A program made the position numbers and the translations under genes. 64,000 nt of DNA from Streptomyces sp. CB00316. GTDB lineage: Bacteria > Actinomycetota > Actinomycetes > Streptomycetales > Streptomycetaceae. This document shows, piece after piece, positions 1-9,622 of the stretch. The first letter of the stretch is position 1, and every line of letters starts with the position of its first letter. The notes beneath the pieces are model-generated. The model was not told the DNA's origin, ran no database searches, and saw only the letters and a program-made list of their open reading frames with translations. The DNA lies in NCBI RefSeq assembly GCF_001905595.1, contig NZ_LIXI01000005.1:434001-498000 (forward strand). The letters are read 5' to 3'.

Positions 1-2556
1 GTCGCGCAGCGGGACTGCGGAGCGGGTCGGTTCGTCCAGGCCCCACCAGCGGGACGGGTGGGCGGCGGGCACCAGTGCCTGGCCCTCGTCGTCGGTGAGC
101 GCGGCGAGCCGGGCGAGCCGGTGGGCGGCGGCGTCGCGCAGGGCGTCGGATGCGGCCGGGTCGACGGTGGTGGCGCGCAGCTCGGCGACGAGTGCGGCGA
201 CGGCGAGGGGGCGGCGCGGGCGGCCGGTGACGTCGCGGGGTTCGACGCCCAGCTCGGTCAGGAAGCGGGAGGGCTGGTCGCCGTCGTCGGCGGGGGCCTT
301 CACGGCGGTGACGACGAGGCGCTCGCGGGCGCGGGTGGCGGCGACGTAGAAGAGGCGGCGCTCCTCGGCGAGGAGGGCGCCGGGCGTGAGGGGTTCGGCG
401 AGCCCGTCGCGGCCGATCAGGTCCGCCTCCAGGAGGGAGCCCCGGCGGCGGAGGTCGGGCCAGAGCCCTTCCTGGACCCCGGCGACGACGACGAACCGCC
501 ACTGGAGGCCCTTGGAGCGGTGGGCGGTCATCAGGCGTACGGCGTCGGGGCGGGCGGTCCGCCGGGAGAGGGTGTCGGCGGCGATGTCCTGGGCGTCGAC
601 CTCTTCCAGGAAGTTGAGCGCCCCGCGCCCGCCGGTGCGCTCCTCGGCGCGCGCGGCCGTGTCGAAAAGGGCGCACACCGCGTCGAGATCCCGGTCGGCG
701 TTGCGTCCGCCCGCCCCGCCGCGCAGCGCGGCCCGCTCCAGCCTGCCCGGCCAAGGGGTGCCGTTCCACAGGGCCCACAGGGCCTCCTCCGCGGTCCCGC
801 CGCCTTCGAGAAGCTCGCGGGCCGTGCGCAGGAGCGCGCCGAGGCGCTGGGCGCCGTGGGCGTACGCCGGATCGTGGGTGACCAGGCGTTCGGGCTCGGC
901 CAGGGCTCGGGCGAGCAAAGCGTCGGAGGGGGCGGGGACCCGGATTCCGGCGGCGCGCTCCTCGTCGCGCAGGGCCCGGCCGAGGCGGCGGAGGTCGGCG
1001 GCGTCCATGGAGCCGAGAGGGGAGGTGAGGAGGGTGAGGGCGGTCTCGGTGCCGAGCCAGAGGGCGGTTCCGTCGTCGCCCTGCCCCTCGTCGGCCCGGC
1101 CCGTGCGCAGCGCCGCCGTCGCCACCGTCCGCAGGGCGGTCAGCAGCGGGGCGACGGCCGGTTCGTGGCGGAGCGGGAGGTCGTCGCCGTCGACCTCCAG
1201 GGGGACGCCCGCCGAGGTGAGGGCGCGGCGGACGGCGGGCAGCGAGCGGCCTCCGGCCCGTACCAGCACGGCCATCTCGCGCCACGGGACCCCGTCCTCC
1301 AGGTGGGCGCGGCGCAGCAGATCCGCGATGTTGTCCAGCTCCGTGGAGGCGGTCGGGTAGGTGTACGTCTCCACCCGGCCGCCCTCCCGGACGGCGTGCA
1401 GGTCGCGGTGGGCGCGGACGGTGTCGGCGGGCAGCCGGGTCAGCGGCATCCGGCGGGTGAGCAGGCGGGTCGCCGCGAGCAGGCCGGAACCGGAGCGCCG
1501 CGAGGTGGTGAGGACGCCCACGGGTGCGGGGGTGCCGTCGGCCCGCCGGAAGGTGTCGGGGAATTCGAGGATGCCGTTCACATCGGCGCCCCGGAACGTG
1601 TAGATCGACTGGTCCGGATCGCCGAAGGCCACCAGCGTCCGGCCGCCGCCCGCCCCACGCCCCCGGCTTCCGCCTCCGGTGTGCGCCCCGCGCCCCGGGT
1701 TCCCGGCCAGGGCGTGCAGCAAGCGCACCTGGGCCGGGTCGGTGTCCTGGTACTCGTCGACGTACACCGCGTCGTACGCCCCGGCCAGCTGCGCCGAGAC
1801 CTCGGGGCGCTCCGCGAGCAGCACCGCGCGGTGGACCAGCTCCGCGTAGTCCAGCACGCCCTGGGCGTCGAGCACGTCCAGGTACTCGGCGAGGAACTGG
1901 GCCGCCGCGCTCCAGTCCGGGCGGCCCGTCCGGCGGGCGAAGGCGGCCAGCGCGTCCGGGCCGAGGCCCAGGTCGCGGCTGCGGGCGAGCACGGCGCGCA
2001 CCTCGTCGGCGAAGCCGCGGGTGGTCAGACAGGCGCGCAGCTCGTCGGGCCAGCGGACGTGGGCCTTGCCTTCCTTCTCCAGGTCGAGCTGGCCGGCGAG
2101 CAGGTCGCGGACGGTGACGTCCTGCTCGGGCCCGGAGAGGAGCCGCAGCGGATCGGCGAAGAGATCGGCGTCCTGGTGGGCGCGGACCAGGGCGTAGCAG
2201 TACGAATGGAAGGTGGTGGCCTGCGGACCGCGCGCCGCGCCGAGCCGGGCCGCCATCCGGTCGCGCAGCTCGACGGCGGCCTTGCGGCTGAAGGTGAGGA
2301 CGAGGATGCGGGCGGGGTCGGTGCCCCGGTTCACCCGGGCCGCCACGGACTCCACGAGCGTGGTGGTCTTGCCGGTGCCGGGACCCGCGAGGACGAGCAG
2401 CGGTCCGTCGGCGTGATCAACCACAGCGCGCTGGCCTGCGTCCAGGAGAGGAGGCTCCACGGAACCCGGGGGGGTGCGCACCAGCCGGTACGCGCCCGTG
2501 GTCCGCGGCCGTGACTCACGGTGCGGACTGTGCCGGGTGGAAGAGGAGGAGCTCAC
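1..2556 (-). CDS. UvrD/REP-family ATP-dependent DNA helicase (3' end off window)
   Basis: Superfamily 1 DNA helicase that unwinds DNA with ATP, probably in recombinational or break repair. The frame is open to base 1, so 852 codons are visible and the C-terminus is missing. Visible motifs are a Q-motif Gln near residue 42, Walker A GPGTGKTT at about 58-65, motif II VDEYQDTD near 262, motif III DPDQSIYTFRG near 312, motif V TAHRSKGLQW near 675 and motif VI YVAATRARERL near 725. The chosen start is GTG followed by a Ser run (SSSSST), because the frame continues well upstream of the Walker motif. The family includes actinobacterial AdnA/AdnB. Whether a C-terminal RecB-like nuclease exists, which would favour AdnA, cannot be seen here. 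Certain as a UvrD-type helicase, unsure as to subtype. Confidence 0.9.
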   Translation of the reverse strand, partial: MSSSSSTRHSPHRESRPRTTGAYRLVRTPPGSVEPPLLDAGQRAVVDHADGPLLVLAGPGTGKTTTLVESVAARVNRGTDPARILVLTFSRKAAVELRDRMAARLGAARGPQATTFHSYCYALVRAHQDADLFADPLRLLSGPEQDVTVRDLLAGQLDLEKEGKAHVRWPDELRACLTTRGFADEVRAVLARSRDLGLGPDALAAFARRTGRPDWSAAAQFLAEYLDVLDAQGVLDYAELVHRAVLLAERPEVSAQLAGAYDAVYVDEYQDTDPAQVRLLHALAGNPGRGAHTGGGSRGRGAGGGRTLVAFGDPDQSIYTFRGADVNGILEFPDTFRRADGTPAPVGVLTTSRRSGSGLLAATRLLTRRMPLTRLPADTVRAHRDLHAVREGGRVETYTYPTASTELDNIADLLRRAHLEDGVPWREMAVLVRAGGRSLPAVRRALTSAGVPLEVDGDDLPLRHEPAVAPLLTALRTVATAALRTGRADEGQGDDGTALWLGTETALTLLTSPLGSMDAADLRRLGRALRDEERAAGIRVPAPSDALLARALAEPERLVTHDPAYAHGAQRLGALLRTARELLEGGGTAEEALWALWNGTPWPGRLERAALRGGAGGRNADRDLDAVCALFDTAARAEERTGGRGALNFLEEVDAQDIAADTLSRRTARPDAVRLMTAHRSKGLQWRFVVVAGVQEGLWPDLRRRGSLLEADLIGRDGLAEPLTPGALLAEERRLFYVAATRARERLVVTAVKAPADDGDQPSRFLTELGVEPRDVTGRPRRPLAVAALVAELRATTVDPAASDALRDAAAHRLARLAALTDDEGQALVPAAHPSRWWGLDEPTRSAVPLRD

Positions 2557-2760
2557 GTGGATCGCCGGTCCTGGTGGGTTTACGGGTTGTACAGGTCATA
2601 CAGACCGAAAAAGGTCATCCCTGCGGAACGAGGAGAGGGGGCGCGCGTGGCGCGCGGTGACGACGCTACGCCAGCGGGGGCGCGGGAGGCGGCGGGTGCG
2701 CTGCGTCCCTCGTCACGTATCCGGCCGCGCCCTGCCGGACGCGGGCGGCGGCCTCCGCCG

Positions 2761-3165
2761 TCACCTGTGAGTCTCCTCGCCCCCACCGCCGGTGGGGCCG
2801 CCGTCGCCTCCCCCGTCGCCGTCCCAGCGCGCGCGGCGCATGTCGAGCCGCGGAAGGTGGCCGTCCGCACTGTGCGACGCCTCGCGCAGCGGGGTCCCCT
2901 CCGCGCGGTAGTGGTCCAGCGCCCGCAGCTCGTGGCCCGGGAGCAGCGCCCCGTCCGCCCGCACCACACGCCACCAGGGCACGGCGGAGCCGTACAGCGC
3001 CATGACCCGGCCGACCTGCCGGGGGCCGCCGTCGCCCAGCCACTCCGCGACATCGCCGTACGTCATGACCCGGCCCGGCGGGATCAGGTCGGCGACGTCG
3101 AGGACCCGTTCCGCGTACTCCGGCAGCTGGGCCGACTGCTCGTAGCCTGTCTCGTCCTGGCTCAT
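2761..3165 (-). CDS. Alkyltransferase-like (ATL/MGMT DNA-binding domain) protein
   Basis: A 134-residue protein with the DNA-binding fold of O6-alkylguanine-DNA alkyltransferase. The segment IPPGRVMTYGDVAEWLG is the helix-turn-helix and arginine-finger region. The position of the usual PCHR active site reads VPWWRV, so the alkyl-accepting cysteine is replaced by Trp. This is the hallmark of ATL proteins, which bind O6-alkylguanine and hand it to nucleotide excision repair rather than repairing it themselves (family knowledge). The start ATG (MSQDET) follows an AGGATGGGG stretch. It sits upstream of the helicase on the same strand, with about 200 bases between them, consistent with a DNA-repair pairing. 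The tail is rich in Gly and Asp. Confidence 0.85.
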   Translation of the reverse strand: MSQDETGYEQSAQLPEYAERVLDVADLIPPGRVMTYGDVAEWLGDGGPRQVGRVMALYGSAVPWWRVVRADGALLPGHELRALDHYRAEGTPLREASHSADGHLPRLDMRRARWDGDGGGDGGPTGGGGEETHR

Positions 3166-3386
3166 CCGCCCCATCCTGCCGTACGCCACCGACAGCGCGG
3201 CCGGAACCGGGTCGGTGCGGGCACCGAGCGTGCGCGCAGGTGCAAAGGGGCGTATGTTGCGCCTCCCGCGCCCGGGCGACGCACCCTGATGCCCCCCTCC
3301 GTCTCCGGGCCGTGCCACCATCATCCGGGTGGTGACCGGTGATACGAGACCACGAAGACGAACCAGAGGCGACGAAGGAGCAGGGC

Positions 3387-6167
3387 GTGCAGCCACCGAA
3401 GGCGGCGGACGCCTCCGATGCCGGAGAGCGCCCGCCGAGTGCGCCGGAGTCCGCCGAGTCGGTCCGGGCCGAAGGTCCCGCCGCGGCCACCGCGTCCACC
3501 AGCGGCCACCTCACCGGCTCCACGCTCGCCTCCGCCGAGGCCGCCCTGAGCGACCGGGTCTCCGGCGACGAGCCGCTGCTCCCCGCCCGGGTGCACCGCC
3601 CCTCCGACCTGATGCGGCTGCTCATCGGCATCGCCGCCGTCGCCGTGCTGTTCGCGATCGCCGCGTTCGCCCAGGGCACCACCACCGGCCTTGAGGACGA
3701 CATCTCCAAGGGCACCGAGCAGGCGCCCGACCTGCTGATCAAGATGGCCGGGCTGGTCTCCAGCATCGCCGTGCTGCTCGTGCCGGTCGCCTTCGCCATC
3801 GAGCGGCTCATCAAGCGGGACGGGCTGCGCATCGCCGACGGCGTCCTGGCCGCCGTGCTCGCCCACGGGGTCACCCTCGCCACCGATCTCTGGGTCTCGC
3901 GCTCCGCCCCCGGCACCATCCAGGAGGCGCTGACCCAGCCCCAGCCGGGCGCCGGACTGACCGACCCGGTGCACGGCTACCTCGCTCCCGTGATCGCGTA
4001 CATGACCGCGGTCGGGATGGCGAGACGGCCGCGCTGGCGGGTCGTGCTCTGGGCGGTGCTGCTGCTCGACGCGTTCGCGATGCTCGTCGGCGGATACACC
4101 ACCCCGTTCTCGATCATCCTGACGGTCCTGATCGGCTGGACCGTGGCGTACGGAACGCTGTACGCGGTCGGCTCCCCGAACGTCCGCCCCACCGGCCAGC
4201 ACCTGATGGCGGGACTGCGGCACGTCGGCTTCCGGCCGGTCGCCGCGATGCGCACCGAGGACGCTCCCGACAACGACAACACCGACCAGAACGACCGGGG
4301 ACGGCGGTATCTGGTCACCCTGGAGGACGGGCCTCCACTGGATGTGACGGTCGTCGACCGGGAACAGCAGGCCCAGGGGTTCTTCTACCGGGCCTGGCGT
4401 CGGCTGACGCTGCGCGGGATCACCCAGCGCCGCTCGATCCAGTCGCTGCGGCAGGCGCTGGAGCAGGAGGCGCTGCTCGCGTACGCGGCGATCGCCGCCG
4501 GGGCGAACGCGCCGAAGCTGATCGCCACCTCCGAGCTGGGCCCGGACGCGGTGATGCTGGTCTACGAGCACATCGGCGGCCGGACGCTGGACCAGATGGA
4601 GGACGCGGAGATCACCGACGACCTGGTGCGCGGCGCCTGGCATCAGGTGAAGGCCCTCCAGTCGCGCCGGATCGCGCACCGCAGGCTGACCGGTGACGCG
4701 CTGCTGGTGGATCGTTCCGGCAAGGCGTTCGTGACGGACCTGCGCGGCGGCGAGATCGCCGCCGGTGACCTGGTGCTCCGGATGGACGTGGCGCAGCTGC
4801 TGACCACCCTGGGGCTGCGGGTGGGGGCCGAGCGTTCGGTCTCCGGCGCCCTGGCCGTACTCGGCCCGGACGCCGTCGCGGACTGTCTGCCGCTGCTCCA
4901 GCCGATCGCGCTGAGCCGGTCCACCCGGGCGACGCTGCGCCGGCTCGCGCGGGAACGGTCGCAGCAGGAGCGCGATGCGGTGCTGGAGACGTCGCGGGCG
5001 GCCAAGGAGGCGCGGGCGCGGGACGCGGCGGACGAGGCGGCGCGGGCCGGGGCCGAGCCCAGGTCCGGCCAGAAGGCCGAGCGCAAGTCGCTGCGGACGG
5101 AGAAGCAGGCCGAGAAGCGGGCTGTGGACGAAGCGATGGAGGAGGCGCGGGAGGGGGACCTGCTGGCCCAGATCCGCCGCCAGGTGCTGCTGATCCGCCC
5201 GCAGGCACCGGTCGAACCGGTGCGCCTGGAGCGGATCAAGCCGCGCACCCTCTTCAGCTTCATCGCCGGGGCCATCGCCGCGTACTTCCTGATCTCCCAG
5301 GTCACCCAGGCCGACTTCGGCGTGCTCGTGGAGCAGGCGGAGTGGGGCTGGGTGGCCGCCGCGCTCGGCTTCTCCGGGCTCAGCTACGTGGCGGCGGCGA
5401 TGAGCCTGCTGGGCTTCGTGCCGGAGCGGGTGCCGTTCCTGAAGACCGTGCAGGCGCAGGTGGCCGGCTCGTTCGTGAAGATCGTCGCCCCGGCCGCCGT
5501 GGGCGGTGTGGCGCTGAACACCCGCTTCCTCCAGCGCGCCGGAGTGCGCCCCGGTCTCGCCGTGGCGAGCGTCGGGGCCTCGCAGCTCTTCGGGCTCGGC
5601 TGCCACATCCTGCTGCTGGCCCTCTTCGGCTATCTCACGGGCACGGAGAAGACCCCGGACTCGCTCACCCCCTCCCGGACGGTGATCGCCGGTCTGCTGA
5701 CCGTCGCGGTGCTGGTGCTGGTGGTGACGGCCATTCCGTTCCTGCGGAAGTTCGTCGTGACCCGGGTGCGCTCGCTCTTCGCCGGGGTCGTGCCGCGCAT
5801 GCTGGACGTGGTGCAGCGGCCGCAGAAGCTGGTCACCGGGATCGGCGGGATGCTGCTGCTGACCGGCCTGTTCGTGCTCTGCCTGGACGCCTCGATCCGG
5901 GCGTTCAGCGGCCCGGACGTGCCGCAGCTGAGCTACGCGAGCATCGCGGTGGTCTTCCTCGCGGGCAACGCTCTCGGCTCCGCGGCGCCCACCCCGGGCG
6001 GGATGGGCGCGGTCGAGGGCGCCCTGACGCTGGGCCTGATCGCGGTCGGGCTGCCGATGGAGGTCGCGGCGCCCGCGGTGCTGCTGTACCGCGTGATGAC
6101 GCTGTGGCTGCCGGTGCTGCCGGGGTGGATCGCCTTCAACCAGCTGACCCGGAAGGGCGAGCTGTAG
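3387..6167 (+). CDS. Membrane protein: flippase-like (LPG synthase TM/UPF0104) domain with internal pseudokinase
   Basis: About 926 residues in three parts. The N-terminal part has about six membrane segments (for example LLIGIAAVAVLFAIAAF). A cytosolic protein-kinase-like region follows at roughly residues 300-500. After a charged Arg/Glu/Ala linker comes a C-terminal multi-pass domain resembling the lysylphosphatidylglycerol synthase membrane region (AglD/UPF0104), with the family motif TPGGMGAVEGAL. The kinase-like region seems dead: the catalytic loop reads HRRLTGDALLVD, not HxDLxxxN, and the DFG position reads DLRGG. No aminoacyl-transferase domain follows, so MprF activity is not expected; lipid flipping is an inference. 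GTG 3387 was chosen because GAAGGAG lies six bases before it. A GTG at 3339 also fits the frame. Confidence 0.75.
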   Translation: MQPPKAADASDAGERPPSAPESAESVRAEGPAAATASTSGHLTGSTLASAEAALSDRVSGDEPLLPARVHRPSDLMRLLIGIAAVAVLFAIAAFAQGTTTGLEDDISKGTEQAPDLLIKMAGLVSSIAVLLVPVAFAIERLIKRDGLRIADGVLAAVLAHGVTLATDLWVSRSAPGTIQEALTQPQPGAGLTDPVHGYLAPVIAYMTAVGMARRPRWRVVLWAVLLLDAFAMLVGGYTTPFSIILTVLIGWTVAYGTLYAVGSPNVRPTGQHLMAGLRHVGFRPVAAMRTEDAPDNDNTDQNDRGRRYLVTLEDGPPLDVTVVDREQQAQGFFYRAWRRLTLRGITQRRSIQSLRQALEQEALLAYAAIAAGANAPKLIATSELGPDAVMLVYEHIGGRTLDQMEDAEITDDLVRGAWHQVKALQSRRIAHRRLTGDALLVDRSGKAFVTDLRGGEIAAGDLVLRMDVAQLLTTLGLRVGAERSVSGALAVLGPDAVADCLPLLQPIALSRSTRATLRRLARERSQQERDAVLETSRAAKEARARDAADEAARAGAEPRSGQKAERKSLRTEKQAEKRAVDEAMEEAREGDLLAQIRRQVLLIRPQAPVEPVRLERIKPRTLFSFIAGAIAAYFLISQVTQADFGVLVEQAEWGWVAAALGFSGLSYVAAAMSLLGFVPERVPFLKTVQAQVAGSFVKIVAPAAVGGVALNTRFLQRAGVRPGLAVASVGASQLFGLGCHILLLALFGYLTGTEKTPDSLTPSRTVIAGLLTVAVLVLVVTAIPFLRKFVVTRVRSLFAGVVPRMLDVVQRPQKLVTGIGGMLLLTGLFVLCLDASIRAFSGPDVPQLSYASIAVVFLAGNALGSAAPTPGGMGAVEGALTLGLIAVGLPMEVAAPAVLLYRVMTLWLPVLPGWIAFNQLTRKGEL

Positions 6168-6278
6168 GGGGTGCCTTGCCGATCAGGCCGGATCACCCCC
6201 CAGTGTCCGGAAGGGCGCACCACCCGCATGGACCGCGCCCCAGCGCGCTCCCCGGCGCCCCGCCGCACGATGGAGCGC

Positions 6279-7880
6279 ATGAGGACTTCCCCCGCTCTGC
6301 GTGCCGCCGCCCTCGCCGCCACCGCCGCCGTGCTGCTGCCCCTGGCGGGCTGCTCGGATGGCGGCGACGGGAGCGGAGAGGGCCGTTCCACGCCCACCGG
6401 GGCCTCGACCGCCTCCCCCACCGCCACCTCGAAGGAGCTGGCGTCGCAGAGGCTGGACTGGTCGCCGTGTCCGGCGCCGAACGTGGCGCAGGGCGGTGGT
6501 GAGTCGCCCTCGCCCCTGCCCGGCGGCGCGGTCTGGGAGTGCTCCTTCATGGACGTACCGCTGGATTACGCGGAGCCGGACGGCCGGACGATCGAGCTGG
6601 CGCTGATCCGGGGGAAGGCCAAGGACCGGAAGCGGCGGATCGGTTCGCTCGTGTATAACTTCGGCGGGCCCGGCGCGTCCGGTGTCGCGACCCTGCCGGC
6701 CTTCGGCGCGGACTACGACAGGCTCCGCACCCGGTACGACCTGGTGAGCTTCGACCCGCGCGGGGTGGGGCGCAGCGAGGGCGTGGAGTGCGCGGACGAC
6801 GCCCAGCTGGACGCCCTGTACCAGGAGGACTCCACGCCGGACGACGCGGCCGAGGAGAAGGAGTTCGTCGAGGGCCAGAAGGACTTCATCGCCACCTGCA
6901 AGGAGAACTCGGGCTCCGAGCTCCCCTATGTGGGGACGACGAACGCCGCCCGCGACATGGACCTGATGCGCACGGTGCTCGGCGACGACAAGCTGCACTA
7001 CTTCGGCATCTCCTACGGCACCGAGCTCGGCGGCGTCTACGCCCACCTCTACCCGGACAAGGTCGGCCGGGCGGTCTTCGACGCGGTGGTCGACCCCACC
7101 AAGGACGCCGAGCAGTCATCCCTCGGCCAGGCCCAGGGGTTCCAGCTCGCCTTCGACAACTTCACGAAGGACTGCGCGGACCGCGGCGACAAGTGCTCCC
7201 TGCCCGGCGCCACCGGCGAGGAGGTCGAGGAGTGGATCGCCGGCCTCCTGGCGAAGCTGGAGAAGGAGCCGATCGACGGGCTCGGCGACCGGGCGCTGAC
7301 GCAGACGCTGGCCACCACCGGCATCGCCTCCGCGCTCTACTCCAAGGAGACCTGGCCCCTGCTGGAGCAGGGCCTGGACGAGGCCGACGGCGGCTCCGGC
7401 GCCCTGCTGCTCGCGCTGGCCGACTCGCTGAACGGCCGCTCGGAGGACGGGCGGTACGACAACTCCAACGCCGCCAACATCGCGATCAACTGCGCCGACA
7501 ACAAGCAGCGCTTCAGCCTGGAGCAGACGAAGGCGGCCCTGCCCGCCTTCCGCAAGGCGTCACCGATGTTCGGCGAGTACCTCGGCTGGGGCCTGATGGG
7601 CTGCACCGGCTGGCCGGTCGCGGGCGCCTGGGTGACCCCCGACGTCAGCGCTCCCGGCTCCGCCCCGATCCTGGTCATCGGCAACACCGGCGACCCGGCG
7701 ACCCCGTACGCGGGCGCGAAGGCGATGGTGGAGAAACTCGGCGAGGGAGTGGGCGTCGAGCTGACATACAAGGGCGAGGGCCACGGCGCCTACAACAGTA
7801 AGAACACGTGCGTTCAGGGGGCCGTCGACGGCTATCTCCTGAACGGTACGGTGCCGAAGTCGGGCACCGTCTGCGAGTGA
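6279..7880 (+). CDS. S33-family tripeptidyl aminopeptidase-like lipoprotein (first of tandem pair)
   Basis: Secreted alpha/beta-hydrolase peptidase of the TAP/SlpD-SlpE type, predicted to cut short peptides from the N-terminus outside the cell. It begins with a lipoprotein signal ending in the lipobox LAGC, so the mature protein is lipid-anchored at Cys. Catalytic features are FGGPGASG (oxyanion region), the nucleophile elbow GISYGTELGG, the Asp in NTGDPATPY and the His in GEGHGAY. The next gene encodes a close paralogue, as with SlpD and SlpE in S. lividans (from memory). The start is uncertain: ATG 6279 has GGAG only three bases ahead, and ATG 6270 is an alternative. No linked regulator is seen. 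Confidence 0.85.
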   Translation: MRTSPALRAAALAATAAVLLPLAGCSDGGDGSGEGRSTPTGASTASPTATSKELASQRLDWSPCPAPNVAQGGGESPSPLPGGAVWECSFMDVPLDYAEPDGRTIELALIRGKAKDRKRRIGSLVYNFGGPGASGVATLPAFGADYDRLRTRYDLVSFDPRGVGRSEGVECADDAQLDALYQEDSTPDDAAEEKEFVEGQKDFIATCKENSGSELPYVGTTNAARDMDLMRTVLGDDKLHYFGISYGTELGGVYAHLYPDKVGRAVFDAVVDPTKDAEQSSLGQAQGFQLAFDNFTKDCADRGDKCSLPGATGEEVEEWIAGLLAKLEKEPIDGLGDRALTQTLATTGIASALYSKETWPLLEQGLDEADGGSGALLLALADSLNGRSEDGRYDNSNAANIAINCADNKQRFSLEQTKAALPAFRKASPMFGEYLGWGLMGCTGWPVAGAWVTPDVSAPGSAPILVIGNTGDPATPYAGAKAMVEKLGEGVGVELTYKGEGHGAYNSKNTCVQGAVDGYLLNGTVPKSGTVCE

Positions 7881-7972
7881 TCCGCACCCGGGCCGGCCTT
7901 TAGCATGACGGGACATCACAAGCGCCCGACGCGTCACGACCGGCTTCGGGCCACGGGGAGGGAAGCCGGATC

Positions 7973-9553
7973 ATGCGTGCGCACCGACGGGTCCTACAGA
8001 CCGGAGCGGGCCTGGTGGCGGCGGGACTGCTCGCCGGCTGCGGTCTGCTGACGACGGAAGCGGAGAAGAGCGAGCCGGCGGACGGCCGCCCCGGTGACGC
8101 CTCCGCCTCTCCGCCGCCGGACCTGAAGGAGACGCCGAGGACCCCGCCCCTGCCCGCCGCCCTCACCTCCCAGCGCCCCGACTGGCAGCGCTGCGAGGCA
8201 CCGAGCGGCGGCAGCGCGCCCGGCTCCGACTGGCGCTGCACGAGCGTCGACGTGCCCCTGGACTACGCGAAGCCGTCCGGCGAGACCATCGCCGTCGCGC
8301 TGATCCGCAAGCAGGCCCGGGACAAGGACCGCCGGCTCGGCTCGATGCTGTTCAACTTCGGCGGCCCGGGAGGTTCGGGCGTGGAGATACTGCCGCGCGC
8401 GGCCCCCTCGTACGACAGGCTCAACTCCCGCTACGACCTGGTGGGTTTCGATCCGCGCGGGGTCGCGGCCAGCTCCGGGGTGAACTGCCGCACCGACGAG
8501 GAGCAGGAACAGGCCTTCCGGAGCGTGGACCTGACGCCGGACACGGCGGCCGAGGAGGCGGCGTTCATCAAGGACGGCGCGGACTTCGGCGCGGGGTGCC
8601 GACGCCGCTCGGGCAAGGTCCTCCCGCACGTCGGCACGTCCAACGCCGCCCGTGACCTGGACCTGATCCGCCAGGTCCTCGGCGACGACAAGCTGTCGTA
8701 CTTCGGCTTCTCCTACGGTACGGAGCTGGGCGGGACGTACGCGCACCTCTTCCCGCAGAACGTGGGACGCACCGTCCTGGACGCGGTCGTCGACCCCACG
8801 GCCGACGGGATCGGGCACGCCCGCAACCAGGCGACCGGCTTCCAGCGCGCCCTGGAGAACTACCTCAAGGACCGCGGCGAGAACCCGAAGGCGGGCTCGG
8901 AGCGCATCGCCCGGATGCTGGCCAGGATCGACCGGAAGCCGCTGCCGACCGCCTCGGGCCGCGAGCTGACCGAGTCCCTCGCCGTCACCGGCATCGTCAC
9001 CCCGCTCTACTCGCAGTCCAACTGGCCCGCGCTGACGGCCGCGCTGGAGGAGGCGGAGAACAAGGGCACGGGCAACGGGCTGCTCCGGCTCGCCGACTCG
9101 TACAACGGGCGCGACGAGGACGGGCGTTACGACACCCAGGCGCACTCCCAGCGGGCTATCTCCTGCGCCGACTCGCAGGCCCGCCCCACGGTGGACGAGG
9201 CCCGCGCGCTGCTGCCGGAGTTCCGCAGGCTCTCCCCGGTGTTCGGGCCGTTCCTGGCCTGGGACACGGCGGGCTGGTGCGCCCAGTGGCCGGTCGACGG
9301 GGAGCACGAGACGCCGGAGACCAGTGCGCCGGGCGCGGGCCCGATCCTGGTGATCGGGACGACCGGCGACCCGGCCACCCCGTACGAGGGGGCGCAGAGG
9401 ATGGCGGACGAGCTGGGCAAGGGCGTCGGCATCATGCTCACCAACAAGGGTGAGGGGCACGGGGCGTACGGCGAGGGCGACTGTGTGACCGCGGCGGTGG
9501 ACGGCTACTTCCTGGACGGGAAGGTCCCGGAGGACGGCACGACCTGCGGGTGA
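7973..9553 (+). CDS. S33-family tripeptidyl aminopeptidase-like lipoprotein (second of tandem pair)
   Basis: A 526-residue paralogue of the gene just upstream, sharing the blocks FNFGGPGGSG, FGFSYGTELGG (nucleophile Ser), GTTGDPATPYEG (Asp) and GEGHGAYG (His). It has its own lipobox (LLAGC), so it is also a lipid-anchored extracellular peptidase. The ATG is preceded by a GGGGAGGGAAG ribosome site. It follows the first copy by 92 bases in the same direction, so the pair arose by tandem duplication; linkers and signal regions have diverged while the catalytic blocks stay close. A strong hairpin after the stop ends transcription against moeZ. The peptidase assignment is firm, the substrate is not known. 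Confidence 0.85.
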   Translation: MRAHRRVLQTGAGLVAAGLLAGCGLLTTEAEKSEPADGRPGDASASPPPDLKETPRTPPLPAALTSQRPDWQRCEAPSGGSAPGSDWRCTSVDVPLDYAKPSGETIAVALIRKQARDKDRRLGSMLFNFGGPGGSGVEILPRAAPSYDRLNSRYDLVGFDPRGVAASSGVNCRTDEEQEQAFRSVDLTPDTAAEEAAFIKDGADFGAGCRRRSGKVLPHVGTSNAARDLDLIRQVLGDDKLSYFGFSYGTELGGTYAHLFPQNVGRTVLDAVVDPTADGIGHARNQATGFQRALENYLKDRGENPKAGSERIARMLARIDRKPLPTASGRELTESLAVTGIVTPLYSQSNWPALTAALEEAENKGTGNGLLRLADSYNGRDEDGRYDTQAHSQRAISCADSQARPTVDEARALLPEFRRLSPVFGPFLAWDTAGWCAQWPVDGEHETPETSAPGAGPILVIGTTGDPATPYEGAQRMADELGKGVGIMLTNKGEGHGAYGEGDCVTAAVDGYFLDGKVPEDGTTCG

Positions 9554-9564
9554 CGCGCATGGGA

Positions 9565-9599
9565 AAGGGGCCGGTCCGCACGAGGTGGACCGGCCCCTT
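9565..9599. terminator. Bidirectional hairpin between S33 gene and moeZ
   Basis: A perfect 13-bp stem (aaggggccggtcc / ggaccggcccctt) with a 9-base loop lies between the convergent stop codons at 9553 and 9623. It can serve both strands. Confidence 0.85.
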
Positions 9600-9622
9600 C
9601 TCCTTATGTACCGCGTGACGTT

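Noticed and set aside
2557..2760. 12-codon frame MTFFGLYDLYNP before the helicase
   Set aside because: Too short, with only a weak site ahead; more likely the helicase promoter region.
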